Positions 46,604 through 57,708 of a stretch of 64,000 nt of DNA are shown here, piece after piece (positions within the stretch are counted from its first letter, which is position 1; each line of letters starts with the position of its first letter). The notes beneath the pieces are model-generated. The model had not been told where the DNA came from, ran no database searches, and was given only the letters and a program-made list of their open reading frames with translations. The position numbers and the translations under genes were made by a program. The stretch is from positions 682,001-746,000 of the forward strand of contig JYIP02000009.1 in the NCBI GenBank assembly GCA_001051155.2, written 5' to 3'. This stretch comes from Chrysoporthe austroafricana (Eukaryota > Ascomycota > Sordariomycetes > Diaporthales > Cryphonectriaceae).

Positions 46604-48124
46604 GGTGGGCGATACTATGATATACACTCTAATGCCGATGTGTCTAAAGTCCGTTGAACCCAAGATCAGGATGAAGGGAAAATGGAAAGAGGAAAAGTGT
46701 CTCTATCTTCACGACAGTAAGGAAGGCGGGTAAAAAGTAAGCATCAGATTTCTATAAAGCTGAAGGTAGGGCAGGCGGCTGAAAGCGACGGACAATCACA
46801 TGCTTATAGATGACGAGAGCGTCAGAGACAGAGGGCACGGGGACAAACCCCTGGTACTTTTCTTCCCCCACGACTACTGTATGACCGACCCACCGCATGG
46901 AACCGAGCAACAACAATCTGGGGTTCCGTGGGGAAGACGAGCACCCGCAGCCGGCAGTGCCAGTATGCTTAGCCGCCTCCTTCTGGAGCTGCTCTAGCGT
47001 CGTCTGATGCACCGAATCTTCATCTCGCAGTACAATTTGCAAGAGGTCATGTGGTGGCCCTGGGAGGTACCGAGAAGAAGGGTATGAGGCATTGGCATGT
47101 GATGATGCCGTTGAATCTGTGCGCCCCCTGGACGAGCTGATGTCATCGAGGTCTGCGACCAATCATCGTCGTGATGATTCCAGCCCAGGCCACATGAGGC
47201 AGATGCCGAGGCTCTTTGTCCTTGGGAAATGAGACCACGCTCGGCGTCCGGCCGGTTCTCTTTGTCACAGGCAATGCCCGGGATTGCCCACCAATGCTTG
47301 ACGGTGATGGCTTCCAAAATCGTCAGGTAGGAAACTCGTTCGGGAGAAGTGGATCATCCTCGGGGCCACATTACAGAGATGCAACGCGATGTGGCAGGGT
47401 GACTGTCCCAGACGAAGTGAAATTCTGTCAGTGTCAGTCTACCTTGAAAGCAGACAAATCTCCCACTTTGTCGAGAGAAGGCCTCCGGATATATTTTAAC
47501 AGGGAGGATGATTCCGATGAAGATGCACCCTCTCAGATGTCGTTCATGCAACATCCAGGATACTTGTTGCTCACGGTTCAATTGTTGTCTCTCGATACCC
47601 ATGAACCCAATACACTGTAGGCTTGTCTGGTAGCACATATCCAACTCCAGATGTAATCATGCGTGCAGGAGGACAGTAGAGCTTGCATGAAAATCAAGAT
47701 GATTGAGCGCCAGGAAAACTCTCCGTAGTCGAGTTGAGGCTGTCCCAGAGCTCATGCCGTCGGCCGTCGAGGCATGTGCGGCACGATAGCGAGATGGCCG
47801 CCGTGATCTCGCAACGGTCTACCGACCTTGACGGCTAGAAACAAGATTGCCGTATTGAAAACGAGCCCGGTAGCCTCTCTTCTATTTCAGCTATATCCAG
47901 CTGTTCCGTTCTGGCGGTGGCTCGTGGATCATATCTGCAGCAGAATTATCGCGATATTGCCTCGCCCGAATCTCTCTCCCTTTGCCGTGACCCTATTTTG
48001 CCCCGTGAACTCCGTAGCAACGCCATTGCTCCTCGGGACTGTCCCTCGGTATCAGTGTAAAATTGCAAAGCAGCCAATGTCAAATAGAAGTTCCACAACA
48101 CCCAAAGGACAAAGCGCAATATGA
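46604..48124. other. Intergenic stretch
   Basis: 5' flank of the b5-ACAD gene and 3' flank of FEN1. A 136-codon open frame on the minus strand (46752-47162) has no ATG near its beginning and no motif. No gene supported. Confidence 0.55.
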
Positions 48125-49482
48125 TCAGGCAGTGCCTCGGGGCTTCGCTTTGGCTTTCGCCTTCTCCTTCTTCTCCTCCTTCCGCTTCTTCTTCGCCTCC
48201 TCGTTCTTCTCTTCTAGCTTTCGCTTGTGCGCCTTCTGTTCCTCCTCAGTCTTAGGAATCGGCTTGAAGAAACCCTCCAGGCGGCTCTGCTGCGAGCTCT
48301 TGAGATTCTTCTCCAATCTTGTCGCGCCCGCCCGGACACGGTCCTCGGAGAACCCCTTCTCGTTGACCAGGAATTGCACAAGGCCGTCAATGTCAGGCTT
48401 GTCCCACTTGAAGTCGCACATAGAGTCGTCGGCAGGTCGGACATCAGGCTCGAAGAACAAGTCGCGCGCGTCGAGGTATGGCCAGTCATCAGGCAGGGCA
48501 TACTTTCCCTTCTTGTCGTTTTTGATGAACTCGACGACCTTCTCAAGACTACCGTGCTCGCGGATCAGTTTCAAAGCGGTGTGGGCTCCGACCTTAGGGA
48601 TTGGGTCGAGATAATCGCAGCCAAGCAGGATGCAGAGGTCGACAAACTGCAAAAGGCAGAAGTCAGCGGGTCTGTCGTTCAGTGACAGCACACAGAGTCG
48701 TTGCAATGGCATACCTGCTTGCGCTCCATATTGAGGCCATCTAGAACCTTGTCTAGGTGAATCTCCTGGATGGGCTCCTTGCGCTGCTCGCTGAATGTAA
48801 GATGCCGCAGCAGAATGGGCGTGTTGAAGCAGAGGGTATCCATATCCTCACTAGCCGCAGCGTAAACCTTGCCAGCCCGTGCTAGAACGGCACACTGGGC
48901 CTCGGCCTCGGTAGGAGCGACTAGGTATGGTATACCCATGAGCTTCAGCAGGCGCTGGCACTCGGCGTTATGCTCCTTTGTGACGCGCACCGTCCGTCGC
49001 GAGAATTTCTCCACATCCTCAGCTGTGCCCGTCTCTTTGGCCTCCTCCAGGCCCTCGGTAGCCTCCTGCTTGCGCTGGTATCGGCGGGCGAGCTCGCCGG
49101 ACTTGAGCTTGGGAGGGGAGCCGTCGAAGACGTAGAGGGGCTTGATTCCGTTGTCGACCATACGCAGAGTACGGTAGAACATACCCATCAGGTGGGAGGT
49201 GGTCTCGCCGGACTCGTTCATGAGCTGCTGGCCATCGGATCGGACTGCAATGAGGAAGGAGTAGATGCTCATGGAACTACGAGAAGGTCAGTAGCAGCAG
49301 GGCTCGGGGCTGAAAAAGTAGACATACGCATCCTAAAGGCCATCAGCATACACATCAGCTAACTTGCGAATTTGCGAACTCACAATGGCAACTTTGCGAC
49401 CGAATTGGTTCTTGATCTCACCCTCCTTGATCGCGTCTGGCGCCTCCTCCTTGATGATGGAGAAGAGTTGTTTGATGCCCAT
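48125..49482 (-). CDS. fen1: Flap endonuclease 1 (FEN1/Rad27)
   Basis: Four exons (49482-49384, 49332-49328, 49276-48715, 48646-48125) give 395 aa, the family length. The second exon is a 5-nt microexon (GATGC) between two introns of 51 nt each, with CTGAT and CTGAC branch sites. It supplies Asp34, a metal-binding catalytic residue, and most of Ala35, rebuilding [20 protein letters not shown]. Other marks: [15 protein letters not shown] (N domain), [14 protein letters not shown] and AASEDMDTL (XPG-I acidic residues), [14 protein letters not shown] (helix-hairpin-helix), a PCNA-binding PIP box QSRLEGFF and a Lys-rich nuclear-targeting tail. Role: nuclear 5' flap cleavage in Okazaki fragment maturation and long-patch base excision repair. 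Skipping the microexon breaks the frame, so it must be used. Confidence 0.96.
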
Positions 49483-50684
49483 TTTGGCGATCGAATGGCC
49501 GCACTCGTGTCTGATCGGATCGGTTGATCTCCTTCTCCAGTTGCGAAGGCTCTGCGCTTGTAGGCAGATTAAGAGGCTGAGAGGGGATGGTGCTGCCTGG
49601 AGGTTTGGTTGGTGATGTCACTAAACTTTCTCCAAACTGACGCGCTGAGAAAGAAGGCGCGACGCGCCTCGCTGCAGCATTGAAAGGCAGGGGTCACCTT
49701 TCAGTGGGGTCACCTTCAGGAACTTTGACTTCTACCAAACCACACCCCACCTCCCCCCTCCTTATTTTTTCCTTTTATATACATATAAATAATAGACTTA
49801 AATGCGTAAACCCAAAGGAATATAACTTAAGTCCATACACAAATTCGCCCCACCTTCTTACAGTATACTAACTACAGTATCGTGTATATGAGTTCGTCTT
49901 ACCAAGCCCTTTCCTAGAGTGCTCCTTTAGATACCTAGGTAGTCAGTGATCTTGCGGCGGTAGGGTGCTAGTCCGAAAGGACTTTCGTATACTTCAGCGT
50001 GCAGTTTCGCACTGTAAAAATGGAAAAGTGTGCTGTGGCCCGCCTATCTTGTTCTTGATGAGCTTAGAGTCGACGGGCCAGCCAGAACGTAGGCCCTTGC
50101 GAGTATTCCAGGACGTTGGTATTATAGCGGAAAGGAGATGAATGAGGCGTGTTCTTTGTGATCGTGTGCCCAATGTTTGGCTAAGGGTGTAGATCTTGGG
50201 AAATGAATGGATTTCGTCAAGCACAGATGGGACATCCCGGTCAGGAACGCTGTTTTGTAAGTTTCTCCTTTGTACAGAACATGCAAATTCATGCTTAATC
50301 GGCATTCGCTTTATGTATACAGCTACTGTCAGTCAATGAAGTTGTCCGGCAGTTTCGGTGCCTGTGTGAGTAGGCTCAAACAAAGTGGTCTGGCACGATG
50401 ACGACTCTAATGCAAGCAGCAAGGGGAAATAGCAAAGAAGGCGGTCTCTCTGTGACTTAGGTTTCTGGAAAATGTCTCTTGAACGCTTCCTGACGCAACG
50501 AGAACCTCCCTTTATGTACTTGTGTCTGTACCGAAAGGCTTGATGGATTGCCACTCAATAACAGACCTTATGTTCATGTGTATAGACCTCTTTCGTGGTC
50601 TATTGGTAGTGGGAAATAATTAAATGTAATTAATATAGAGCGTTGGCAAGTAGAAAGTCATAGGGGATGTAATGAGTGTAAGAT

Positions 50685-50720
50685 TTCCTGCTTCCTGCTT
50701 CCTGCTGCCTGCTGCTCGCA
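50685..50720. repeat. TTCCTGC microsatellite
   Basis: Two exact copies and a third near copy of TTCCTGC, merging into CCTGCTG units. Low-complexity intergenic DNA. Confidence 0.7.
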
Positions 50721-51265
50721 GTCACACAGCCTCTTCCCACGTTGCGAATGTTCAACCTTGTCAATATTGATATTTGGATTCGGCTGCTGCACTTCGATGC
50801 CTCGAGGTCCAGGCCATTAGGACGCAAGGTCTCTCGTACGACTCGTCACTACAACTTGGACTGATCCTATCTTCCACGGCGGTCTCATCGCCTCAACGCA
50901 TCACCAAGCCTAGTGGTGCCTGAGACGCGCACTTTCGGGCCGCCCCTACTGGGCTGGATCAGGGCTGATGGATGTTCATTAGGATCGGAAAACTAATTTG
51001 GGTTGCTAATCTACGTCAACGATATCCATCACCTGGCGTTGTCTATTCCAGTGAAACTCAGGGAAGTGGAATGTACCATGACTGAAAATAGACAGTCCTA
51101 CCAAGTTAGTGATGGATACCAATGCGGGCTGACTCAAGCCTGCGAGGCGGGTGCTTGTGCAGAGCTGCCACGCTGTTGGGGAACCCCAAATCTTACCCAA
51201 CCGAGGGGTGGACACGATCCCAGGGAGAAAATTGAAGCCCAAAAAAGTTATGGAAAAAATAAAAC

Positions 51266-51270
51266 AAAAA
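51266..51270 (-). terminator. Pol III T-run terminator of tRNA-Glu
   Basis: On the minus strand the tRNA is followed at once by TTTTT, then TTTT and a further T6 (51254-51259), the standard RNA polymerase III stop. Confidence 0.8.
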
Positions 51271-51376
51271 CTCCGATACGGGGAATCGAACCCCGGGCGC
51301 CGCGGGAAAGCACGTCGTCACCTGTGAAGTAAACGATCATGAAAACGCGGAATGTTGGCCACTACACCATATCGGA
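51271..51376 (-). tRNA. tRNA-Glu (UUC) with intron
   Basis: The minus strand folds as a full tRNA: acceptor stem TCCGATA/TATCGGA with discriminator G, D arm around AGTGGCCA, anticodon stem CCGCG/CGCGG, and T arm CGGGG-TTCGATT-CCCCG. The loop TTTTCA-C carries anticodon TTC, hence Glu. A 34-nt intron (51306-51339) sits at the usual place, just 3' of position 37. The mature RNA is 72 nt. Boxes A and B are good matches, and a T-run follows the 3' end. Confidence 0.95.
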
Positions 51377-52533
51377 TGTGCAGTTGAGATGTGGAGCTGC
51401 ACTGTAGCTTATATCGCCGAGCCTATCCGACAGCCGAAGCGCTCCCGGCGAGGTGTAGTGTCTGCCTCATTGCCGTCAGTCCTTGAACTCCAACAAAGAG
51501 CACTTCTTGCACGTCGGCACTGGCGCAAGCGACATGGTCCGTTGATTGTCTTAGAGAGGTTTGGTTTGACGAGGCGTGCAGCGGTTCTGAGTCACCTTCA
51601 CCTTGGAAGTCGAGCAGCCCGACCCCATGGCTGGTCCAATGTCGGCAGCTATGTCAATGCGTCCCCTGTGGGCACAAGGTCATCAACTACATACCAGCAT
51701 GCTTGTCCCAGCTTATCATATGGCCTGTCAAGTTGCCATGGCTTTCCGAGATGTGATGAAAGGCACAAGGAGACAGCGGTCTGGACAGCAAGAGTCCAGT
51801 GGCCCAAGACTGGATTCTACCCCAAGGAAACCAGCTCTTTGATGTAGGAGACAAACCGGTGAGCGATGAGCCCGGAAATTTGTAGGTAGGCAAAGCTATA
51901 TCAGCCGCAAGAGATACTTCGCTGTGTCTTGCAAGTTGCCTGGGGACGAGAGCTGGCTCTGACAGCGCAGAAGCGCGGGTCAGAGACGGGAGGGAGAGGG
52001 CGGATATCCGGTGACACTTAAAGAATTTGAATTACATAAGAAGATGAGAGCCATGCATAGAGCTTGAAAAGAGGTCACGCTAGACTGAGACCTAATGATG
52101 TATATTCTCTGTAAGATGGGAAGGAGCGACTTAGATGGAAGGGCACCAGTCATATGCTGCAGTCTACACCGTACGGCTGGTCGTTGCTTTCGTCTTGTCA
52201 ACTATTACTGCCCCCAAAAGCACCCAGACCGGATCAGCCGAGACGGAACAACATCTGCAGGTACGGAGATCTGGTTTCGAGTACGCTTTGCGGCTTCTAC
52301 GGGATACTGCGGATCAGAGTTAGAAGAGATAGTGATACTGACAACAAGGGGCCAAGGTGATTTCGTCTCACGACGGCAATCTCTGTTTCTCATGTGCTCA
52401 TGATCATCTTTTTTTGGGCCCCTCAGAGTGAGCCTCATCTAATGCATAGTTTACAGTTGCAGCGTCACTCTCATCTGTGACACCGTTATCTTGATGTCCA
52501 CCGCCAAAATCCCCCATCCCCCTATGTATCTCC
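51377..52533. other. Intergenic stretch after the tRNA gene
   Basis: A 152-codon plus-strand ATG frame (51389-51847), beginning 13 nt from the tRNA 5' end, has no recognisable domain and is overlapped by other frames. The rest is 3' flank of the Rpn9 gene. No gene supported. Confidence 0.5.
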
Positions 52534-53787
52534 TTACGCGGCCCACACATCCTGGCCCGTCTTCTCAATCCAGTTGCCCAGCTGGTTGACGCTGCTATCC
52601 CACTCCGCCAACCGCAGGCGCATGCTATCGATCTGCTTGAAGTCCAGTACCTTGGGCTGCACCCAGTTGATGTTCGCCACCTCATCCACCTGGTCGACCG
52701 TTCCCCTCAGCAGACCCAGACTCAGCGCCTTCATCACGAGGTGCTCGATCTCGTGGGGCTTGACTTTTGTCTCCTGCTCGATCGTCGCGAACGACATGGC
52801 GCGCTCATGGGGTGGCCGGCGGAAGACGGCCTCGGTCAGAGCCGCCAGGTAGATCTTCTCCCGCAGCTTATCCTTATGTTGGGAGAGCAGGGCGTCGGAG
52901 TCGATACTGCCAGAGAGCATGTCGTATCTCGTCAGGTCGCCGGCGTTGAAGATGAAGAGCAGGTCCCGCAGCCACTGGTCCTTCTTGTCGTTCAGTGCGT
53001 CCAGGATAGGGTGTAGAAGCAGCTCGCCGAAGTTGTAGATGCTTGTCGATACCAGCGCCGAGGTCGCCAAATCGTACGCCCGTTTGCGCCGCTCGGCATC
53101 GTCCAGGCTCTTGATGTCGATGCATGCGAGGTAGAGCAGGGCATTGCGGTAGTAGGACGCGAAGTCTTGCTTGAGGTAGTAGTAGTCGGCGTTGACCTTG
53201 TAGAATGTGGCATGGACGACCGTCTCGACCGAGTCAAACACGTCCAGCTTCTTCTCGGCTTTATCGAGGTCCTTCCGCGCATCATCGAGCTTGCCGAGAT
53301 CCAGCTTCACGTTTGCCACAGCGACAGTCGCGTAGACATAGGCATTTCTTGAGTTCGGGTCCTCCTCCTCGTCTGCATCCTTCTTGTTCTTCTTCTTCTC
53401 CTGCTCGGGGTCGACCTTCCCTGCCACAAGCTCCACGAAAGCGAGGCGTTCCTGGAGATCTGTACGATGTTAGCATGCGATCCGAGGCGGTGGGCGACAG
53501 TGATGCCAGTGCCCACCTTGGCATTGTGTTGCAGCCTTCAGCGCGAGGTCGACGAGCTTGAGCTGGTTGATCTTGTCGGCAAACTGGAGGATGAATTTGT
53601 TGTAGATGGCGATGCGGAAGGGGCCGCTGTCGGGATGGTTGAAAATGGTGATGAGGGTCTCTGTCAGCTCGTGCCATAACTTCTGCTCCCAGAGATCTTG
53701 TAGGCGTAAAGTGTCGGCCTGGAGGGGCTCGGAGACCTGTGAGAAGACCTCCTGCAGGAAGACCTGCGTGGCCTCGTCGGGTTGCAT
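52534..53787 (-). CDS. rpn9: 26S proteasome regulatory subunit Rpn9 (PSMD13)
   Basis: Two exons (53787-53517 and 53459-52534) across a 57-nt GT-AG intron give 398 aa, close to yeast Rpn9. It opens with an alpha-helical repeat region (LWEQKLWHELTETLITIFNH, KINQLKLVDLALKAA). A charged Lys/Glu insert (EQEKKKNKKDADEEEDPNSR) follows, then further TPR-like helices (DARKDLDKAEKKLDVFD, FYKVNADYYYLKQDFASYYR) and a C-terminal PCI winged-helix domain (FRRPPHERAMSFATIEQETK, EIEHLVMKALSLGLLRGTVD). Role: a non-ATPase lid subunit of the 19S regulatory particle that helps place Rpn10 and the lid; cytosol and nucleus. The gene is divergent from the complex I gene, sharing 521 nt. Confidence 0.95.
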
Positions 53788-54308
53788 GTTGCCGTCTGTG
53801 GTGGGCGTAGGCTCGTGAAGACGGGTTGGCTCGGCGGTCGGGCAGTGGAGAGAAGAACGACGGTTTTCCTCAGACTTGGCGACTGATGGGTATGTGGCGT
53901 CTCTCTGGCTGATTGGTTCTGGAAGTATGGTCTTCGCGAGGGTGAGGTGAGGCAGAAGAGCAGTGGGCGATCGAGGGTCTGCAGTTGGCAGCTGTTGATG
54001 TTCGGAGGTCGACGCGGCTGGGGTGCAGCCTGGTTGAGAGCTCCATGCATGCGCTCAGTTGCTGGATCCGTGAGTACCCAGTACGGCAGCTCCCCCAGCT
54101 TATGTCAGCACCCCTCCGTCCAGGTGCCAGGGTTAGATGGCCCGAGCGTTCTTCGGCCGGCACTGCTTGGCCTGCTTGGGAATTGGTTGCGTCTGGTTGG
54201 AGCTCTCGAGCCTGGAAGTTCAAGCCGTCGCTTCAACCACCTACTGACGACGGGACACAGTCCACTGATCACGACCACTGCCTTCTTGCGATCCGAAGCC
54301 CAGCAAGG
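53788..54308. promoter_or_regulatory. Shared divergent promoter, rpn9 / complex I 40 kDa
   Basis: The 521 nt between two divergent start codons must carry both promoters. No TATA box is obvious in either direction, as is common for housekeeping genes. No ORF with support. Confidence 0.6.
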
Positions 54309-55772
54309 ATGGCTTCCCTACCGAAGGCCCTGCGGTCGTCCTCCAGAACCGCCCAGAAAGCCCTCCAGCAGAGGTCGATATCAGATGTCGCAATTACCCG
54401 CACGGGCAAGCCCATTCTCCGGGTTCAGGGTGGAAGGTCAGTTGTGCCCGGCCTGCTTATGAGAAAGGCTCATTGACTGATGGCTTGCGGAACAGGTCAT
54501 CACTTGGCGGTACGGACGCGCGACGATTTGCAATGACGAGCGAATGAATCTCTGATCCCGAACTACAGGTCACACCGCGACGGTATTCGGCGCGACGGGA
54601 CAGCTTGGACGATACATTGTGAATAGATTGGGTATGCTGGGTCTTCCTGCCAGTGAGATCGGGGATGCTGACGGACTATGTGTATAGCTCGGGTAGGATG
54701 CCAGGTTGTTGTGCCATACAGGGAGGAGATGGGCAAGCGGCACCTGAAGGTGACCGGTGATCTGGGCAGGGTGGCCTTCATCGTGCGTACTGGACCTGCG
54801 CGGCCACAAAAGCTCGGATGCTCACCATCTGCTAGGAATACGACCTGCGAAACACGGAGTCGATCGAGGAGGCTGTCAGGCATTCAGACATCGTCTACAA
54901 CTTGGTGGGCCGGACATACCCAACAAAGTACGTCTCATGCGTCGCGGCAAGGGAGATGAGAGCTCAGTGCTAAATATGATCCAGGAACTTCTCCTTGGAG
55001 GATGTCCATGTTGATGGTACAGCCCGGATTGCCGAGGCAGTGGCCAAGTACGATGTGGACCGTTTCGTTCACGTCTCCTCGTACAACGCCGACCCTAACT
55101 CTCCTGCTTCTTTCTTCGCAACAAAGGGCCGTGGTGAGCAGGTCGCCCGGGATATCTACCCCGAGACGACCATCGTGCGACCTGCACCCCTGTTCGGATT
55201 CGAGGACAACCTGCTGCTGAAACTTGCTGGTCTCACGAACCTCTTCACCTCGAACAACATGCAGGAGAGGTACCGGCCGGTGCATGTAAGTCAGCAAAGC
55301 CCCAGAAGAGTGTAGAACCGTCGCTGATTCTGTCTAGTCCATTGATGTCGGCCATGCCCTCGAGCTGATGCTCTACGATGACACCACCGCCGCGCAGACC
55401 TATGAGCTGTACGGACCCAAGGAGTACTCCACAGCTGAGATCGCAGAGATGGTCGACAGGGAAATCTTCGCCAAGCGGCGGCACATCAACGTCCCCCGTC
55501 AGATCCTCGAACCCGTCGCTAAGCTGCTGAACCAGGTGCTCTGGTGGCCGATGCTGTCGGCGGAGCAGGTTCAGATGGAACACATCGACCAGGTGATTGA
55601 CGAGAAGGCCAAGACGTTCAAGGACCTCGGAATCGAGCCCGGTGATATCAGCAAGTTCACATACCACTATGTGCAAGGTTTCCGCAGCGGCGCGTTCTAC
55701 GATCTGCCGCCGGCGAGTGAGAAAGAGAAGAGGGAGGAGAGAAAGTATCTGCATGTTCTGGATGACCAATAG
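54309..55772 (+). CDS. nuo-40: Complex I 40 kDa subunit (NDUFA9 homologue)
   Basis: Seven exons (54309-54436, 54496-54509, 54569-54631, 54688-54782, 54836-54927, 54985-55285, 55338-55772) give 375 aa, which I recall as the Neurospora nuo-40 precursor length. Introns are 52-59 nt. The second exon is a 14-nt microexon encoding part of RSSLGGHTATV. The N-terminus is a mitochondrial presequence (MASLPKALRSSSRTAQKALQ). Next come the dinucleotide fold (TVFGATGQLGRYIVNRLA), VVVPYREE, EYDLRNTESIEEAV, DIVYNLVGRTYPTKNFSLED, FVHVSSYNAD, KGRGEQVARDIYPETTIVRP and YRPVHSIDVGHAL. This is an atypical SDR fold that binds NADPH structurally. Role: accessory subunit of NADH:ubiquinone oxidoreductase at the matrix-membrane arm junction. 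Confidence 0.96.
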
Positions 55773-56154
55773 AAGAAGAAAAGGACAGAAAAAAAGCCAA
55801 CAAGCAGGGTCTGGTCGGTGAGCATCGGAAGACGAGCAATTGTAAATATATAACTAGATTTTATTGCGTCTTCAATTCAAAAGAATTGCAATGAAGTATC
55901 GAGAATACGCCGTGAGATATGTTGCGATGCCGTTGCTGGGCGGTAGAAACCAGTGACGAAAGTTGGCCCTGCGGAGAGACCGCTTCGACTCCGGCGCCAT
56001 TGACCTGAATTTTCAGACACTGAAGATAATGCACTATAAACAACCCAACCAGAAGGCCCACTCCAACGCAGTGAGAACAACCTCATACTGAGCAGCCTCA
56101 CCGGAGATTACAATATAAGTCTCTTGGGGCCCCAACAGTAAAATTCAGCTCAAG
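55773..56154. other. Intergenic spacer
   Basis: 3' flank of the complex I gene and promoter of the methyltransferase gene, same strand. No ORF or repeat of note. Confidence 0.65.
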
Positions 56155-57310
56155 ATGGCTGACTCGGATGACGAACCCATGTTGGCACTCAACCCCCCCC
56201 CCAAAAACCACCCCCCACGCAACACACAAGACACAAGACGCTGACCCCACCATCCTATCACCAAAGAACCCTCTCATCGCACGCCCTCGATGCGCTCAAG
56301 GAGTTCTACACCGAGCGCGACGAGCGCGCCAAGCGGTTCGAGCAGCTCAAGGCCGAGGCTGAGGACAGGGCGGCGGGCGGCGCCGGAGCCGGCGCGGACG
56401 GCACGGCGGCGCTGAAGTACCCGCTTTCCATGGAGACCTTTGGCGAGGATTGGAATGAGAGCCAGTTCTGGGTGAGTCTATGCAGTTGTGGTTGGATGGG
56501 GAGAGGGGGAGGGAACGTCCCGGGGGGGATTTTGATATTGGAAAGTTGGCGGTTGTTTATGATTTGCCTACTAATGGCGGCGTGGCGGTAGTACTCTGAC
56601 GAGACGGCAACCCTCCTCGCGCGCCAGCTCCTCGACGGCGCCACTGCGGAGACCAAGATCGCCGTCGTGAGCGCGCCGAGCGTGTTCGTGGCGCTCAAGA
56701 ACATCCTGGTAGGAACACTCTTTCCGTCTCCAGTGGTACGAAGGGCCCGGAAGAAGCTGACAGTGGGGAATGAAGGCATCGCAGCCCCCCGAGGCGCCGA
56801 GGCCATCCCTCACCCTGCTGGAGCACGACCACCGCTTCGGCGTGTTCCCGGAGTTTGTCTTCTACGACTTCATGCAGCCCGTGAAGCTGCCCGGTACGTC
56901 TCTCACACCTCAACCCCCAACCCCCCACGGGCCCCTTCTTTTCGGGCGCCCTAGATCCATCCACCTGTGACCGTGCTGACCAGGCACGACAAGCCGACCT
57001 GAGAGGTGCCGTGGACCGCCTCATAGTTGACCCGCCTTTCCTGTCCGAGGACTGCCAGACGAAGGCGGCCCTGACGGTCCGGTGGATGGCCAGGGCCGCG
57101 TCCCCGGCGACCAGGCTCGTCCTGTGCACGGGGGAGCGCATGGAAAGCCTCGTGATGAGGCTCTACAGGGCCTTTGGGCTGCGGACGACGACGTACGAGC
57201 CCGTGCACGCAAGAGGCCTGAGTAATGAGTTCTACTGCTACGGCAACTTCGAGTGCGGGGAGTGGAAGTTCAGGGCGGGCGAGGCCGGTGGCGTGGAGGA
57301 GGACCGATAG
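56155..57310 (+). CDS. efm5: Efm5-type protein-lysine N-methyltransferase
   Basis: Five exons (56155-56180, 56267-56471, 56592-56708, 56776-56893, 56994-57310) give 260 aa. It starts MADSDDEPITLSSHALDALK, matching the acidic start and LS-HAL-AL of the family. Then come EDWNESQFWYSDETA, LLARQLLDGA (SAM-fold start), IAVVSAPSVFVALKN, EHDHRFGVFPEFVFYDF and the signature DPPF (LIVDPPFLSEDCQTKAA), ending in GLSNEFYCYGNFE. Yeast Efm5 (human EEF1AKMT1/N6AMT2) methylates a lysine of elongation factor eEF1A, although the DPPF motif recalls DNA adenine methyltransferases. Exon 1 is 26 nt and its donor is the weak GTTGGC, before a C-rich intron. The fourth exon could also start at 56785 (CAG acceptor), removing three residues. 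Location: cytosol. Confidence 0.9.
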
Positions 57311-57708
57311 CTATCCCTTGGGTGATCGATCGGCCCCTGATGTAAAGACGAGGCAGGATTCTCGGGGGAGCCAGTATCCCCTTCACCAAGAAAGAACACT
57401 GTCAGTATCACGCATGATGACGAGTCACGACGGTGCGCAATTCGAAGAAAATAACCTCAATTAATGACACCGCTTCCACTCAACGCCTACCAATAATGCT
57501 ACCCGGGAGCCCACCGGCCCGGATTATTTTATCTTGCCCACGAAAACAGATAGATGCCGTACGCCCCCCTCCTCCTTTTGGTCTTCGGCTGCCAATGCAT
57601 GCATAGGTCCCTCGACCATTACGGCCACCTTCACAATTGTCCAAGAAAGAACGCCCGGGGAATATGAATGCTTAGATCTCAACCAGTCTCCTTCTTCGAC
57701 CTGGCTTC
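57311..57708. other. Convergent intergenic spacer
   Basis: 3' flanks of the Efm5-type gene (+) and the Ubp8-like gene (-). No gene seen. Confidence 0.65.

Larger units (their letters stand above)
49483..51270. other. Intergenic stretch upstream of FEN1
   Basis: FEN1 promoter side, an AT-rich patch (about 49760-49880) and a CTTCCTG microsatellite (50685-50720). A 103-codon minus-strand ATG frame (49994-50305) shows no motif. No gene supported. Confidence 0.55.

Noticed and set aside
46752..47162. 136-codon minus-strand frame upstream of the b5-ACAD gene
   Set aside because: No ATG near its beginning and no recognisable motif.
51389..51847. 152-codon ATG frame beside the tRNA gene
   Set aside because: Starts 13 nt from the tRNA end, overlaps other frames and lacks any motif.
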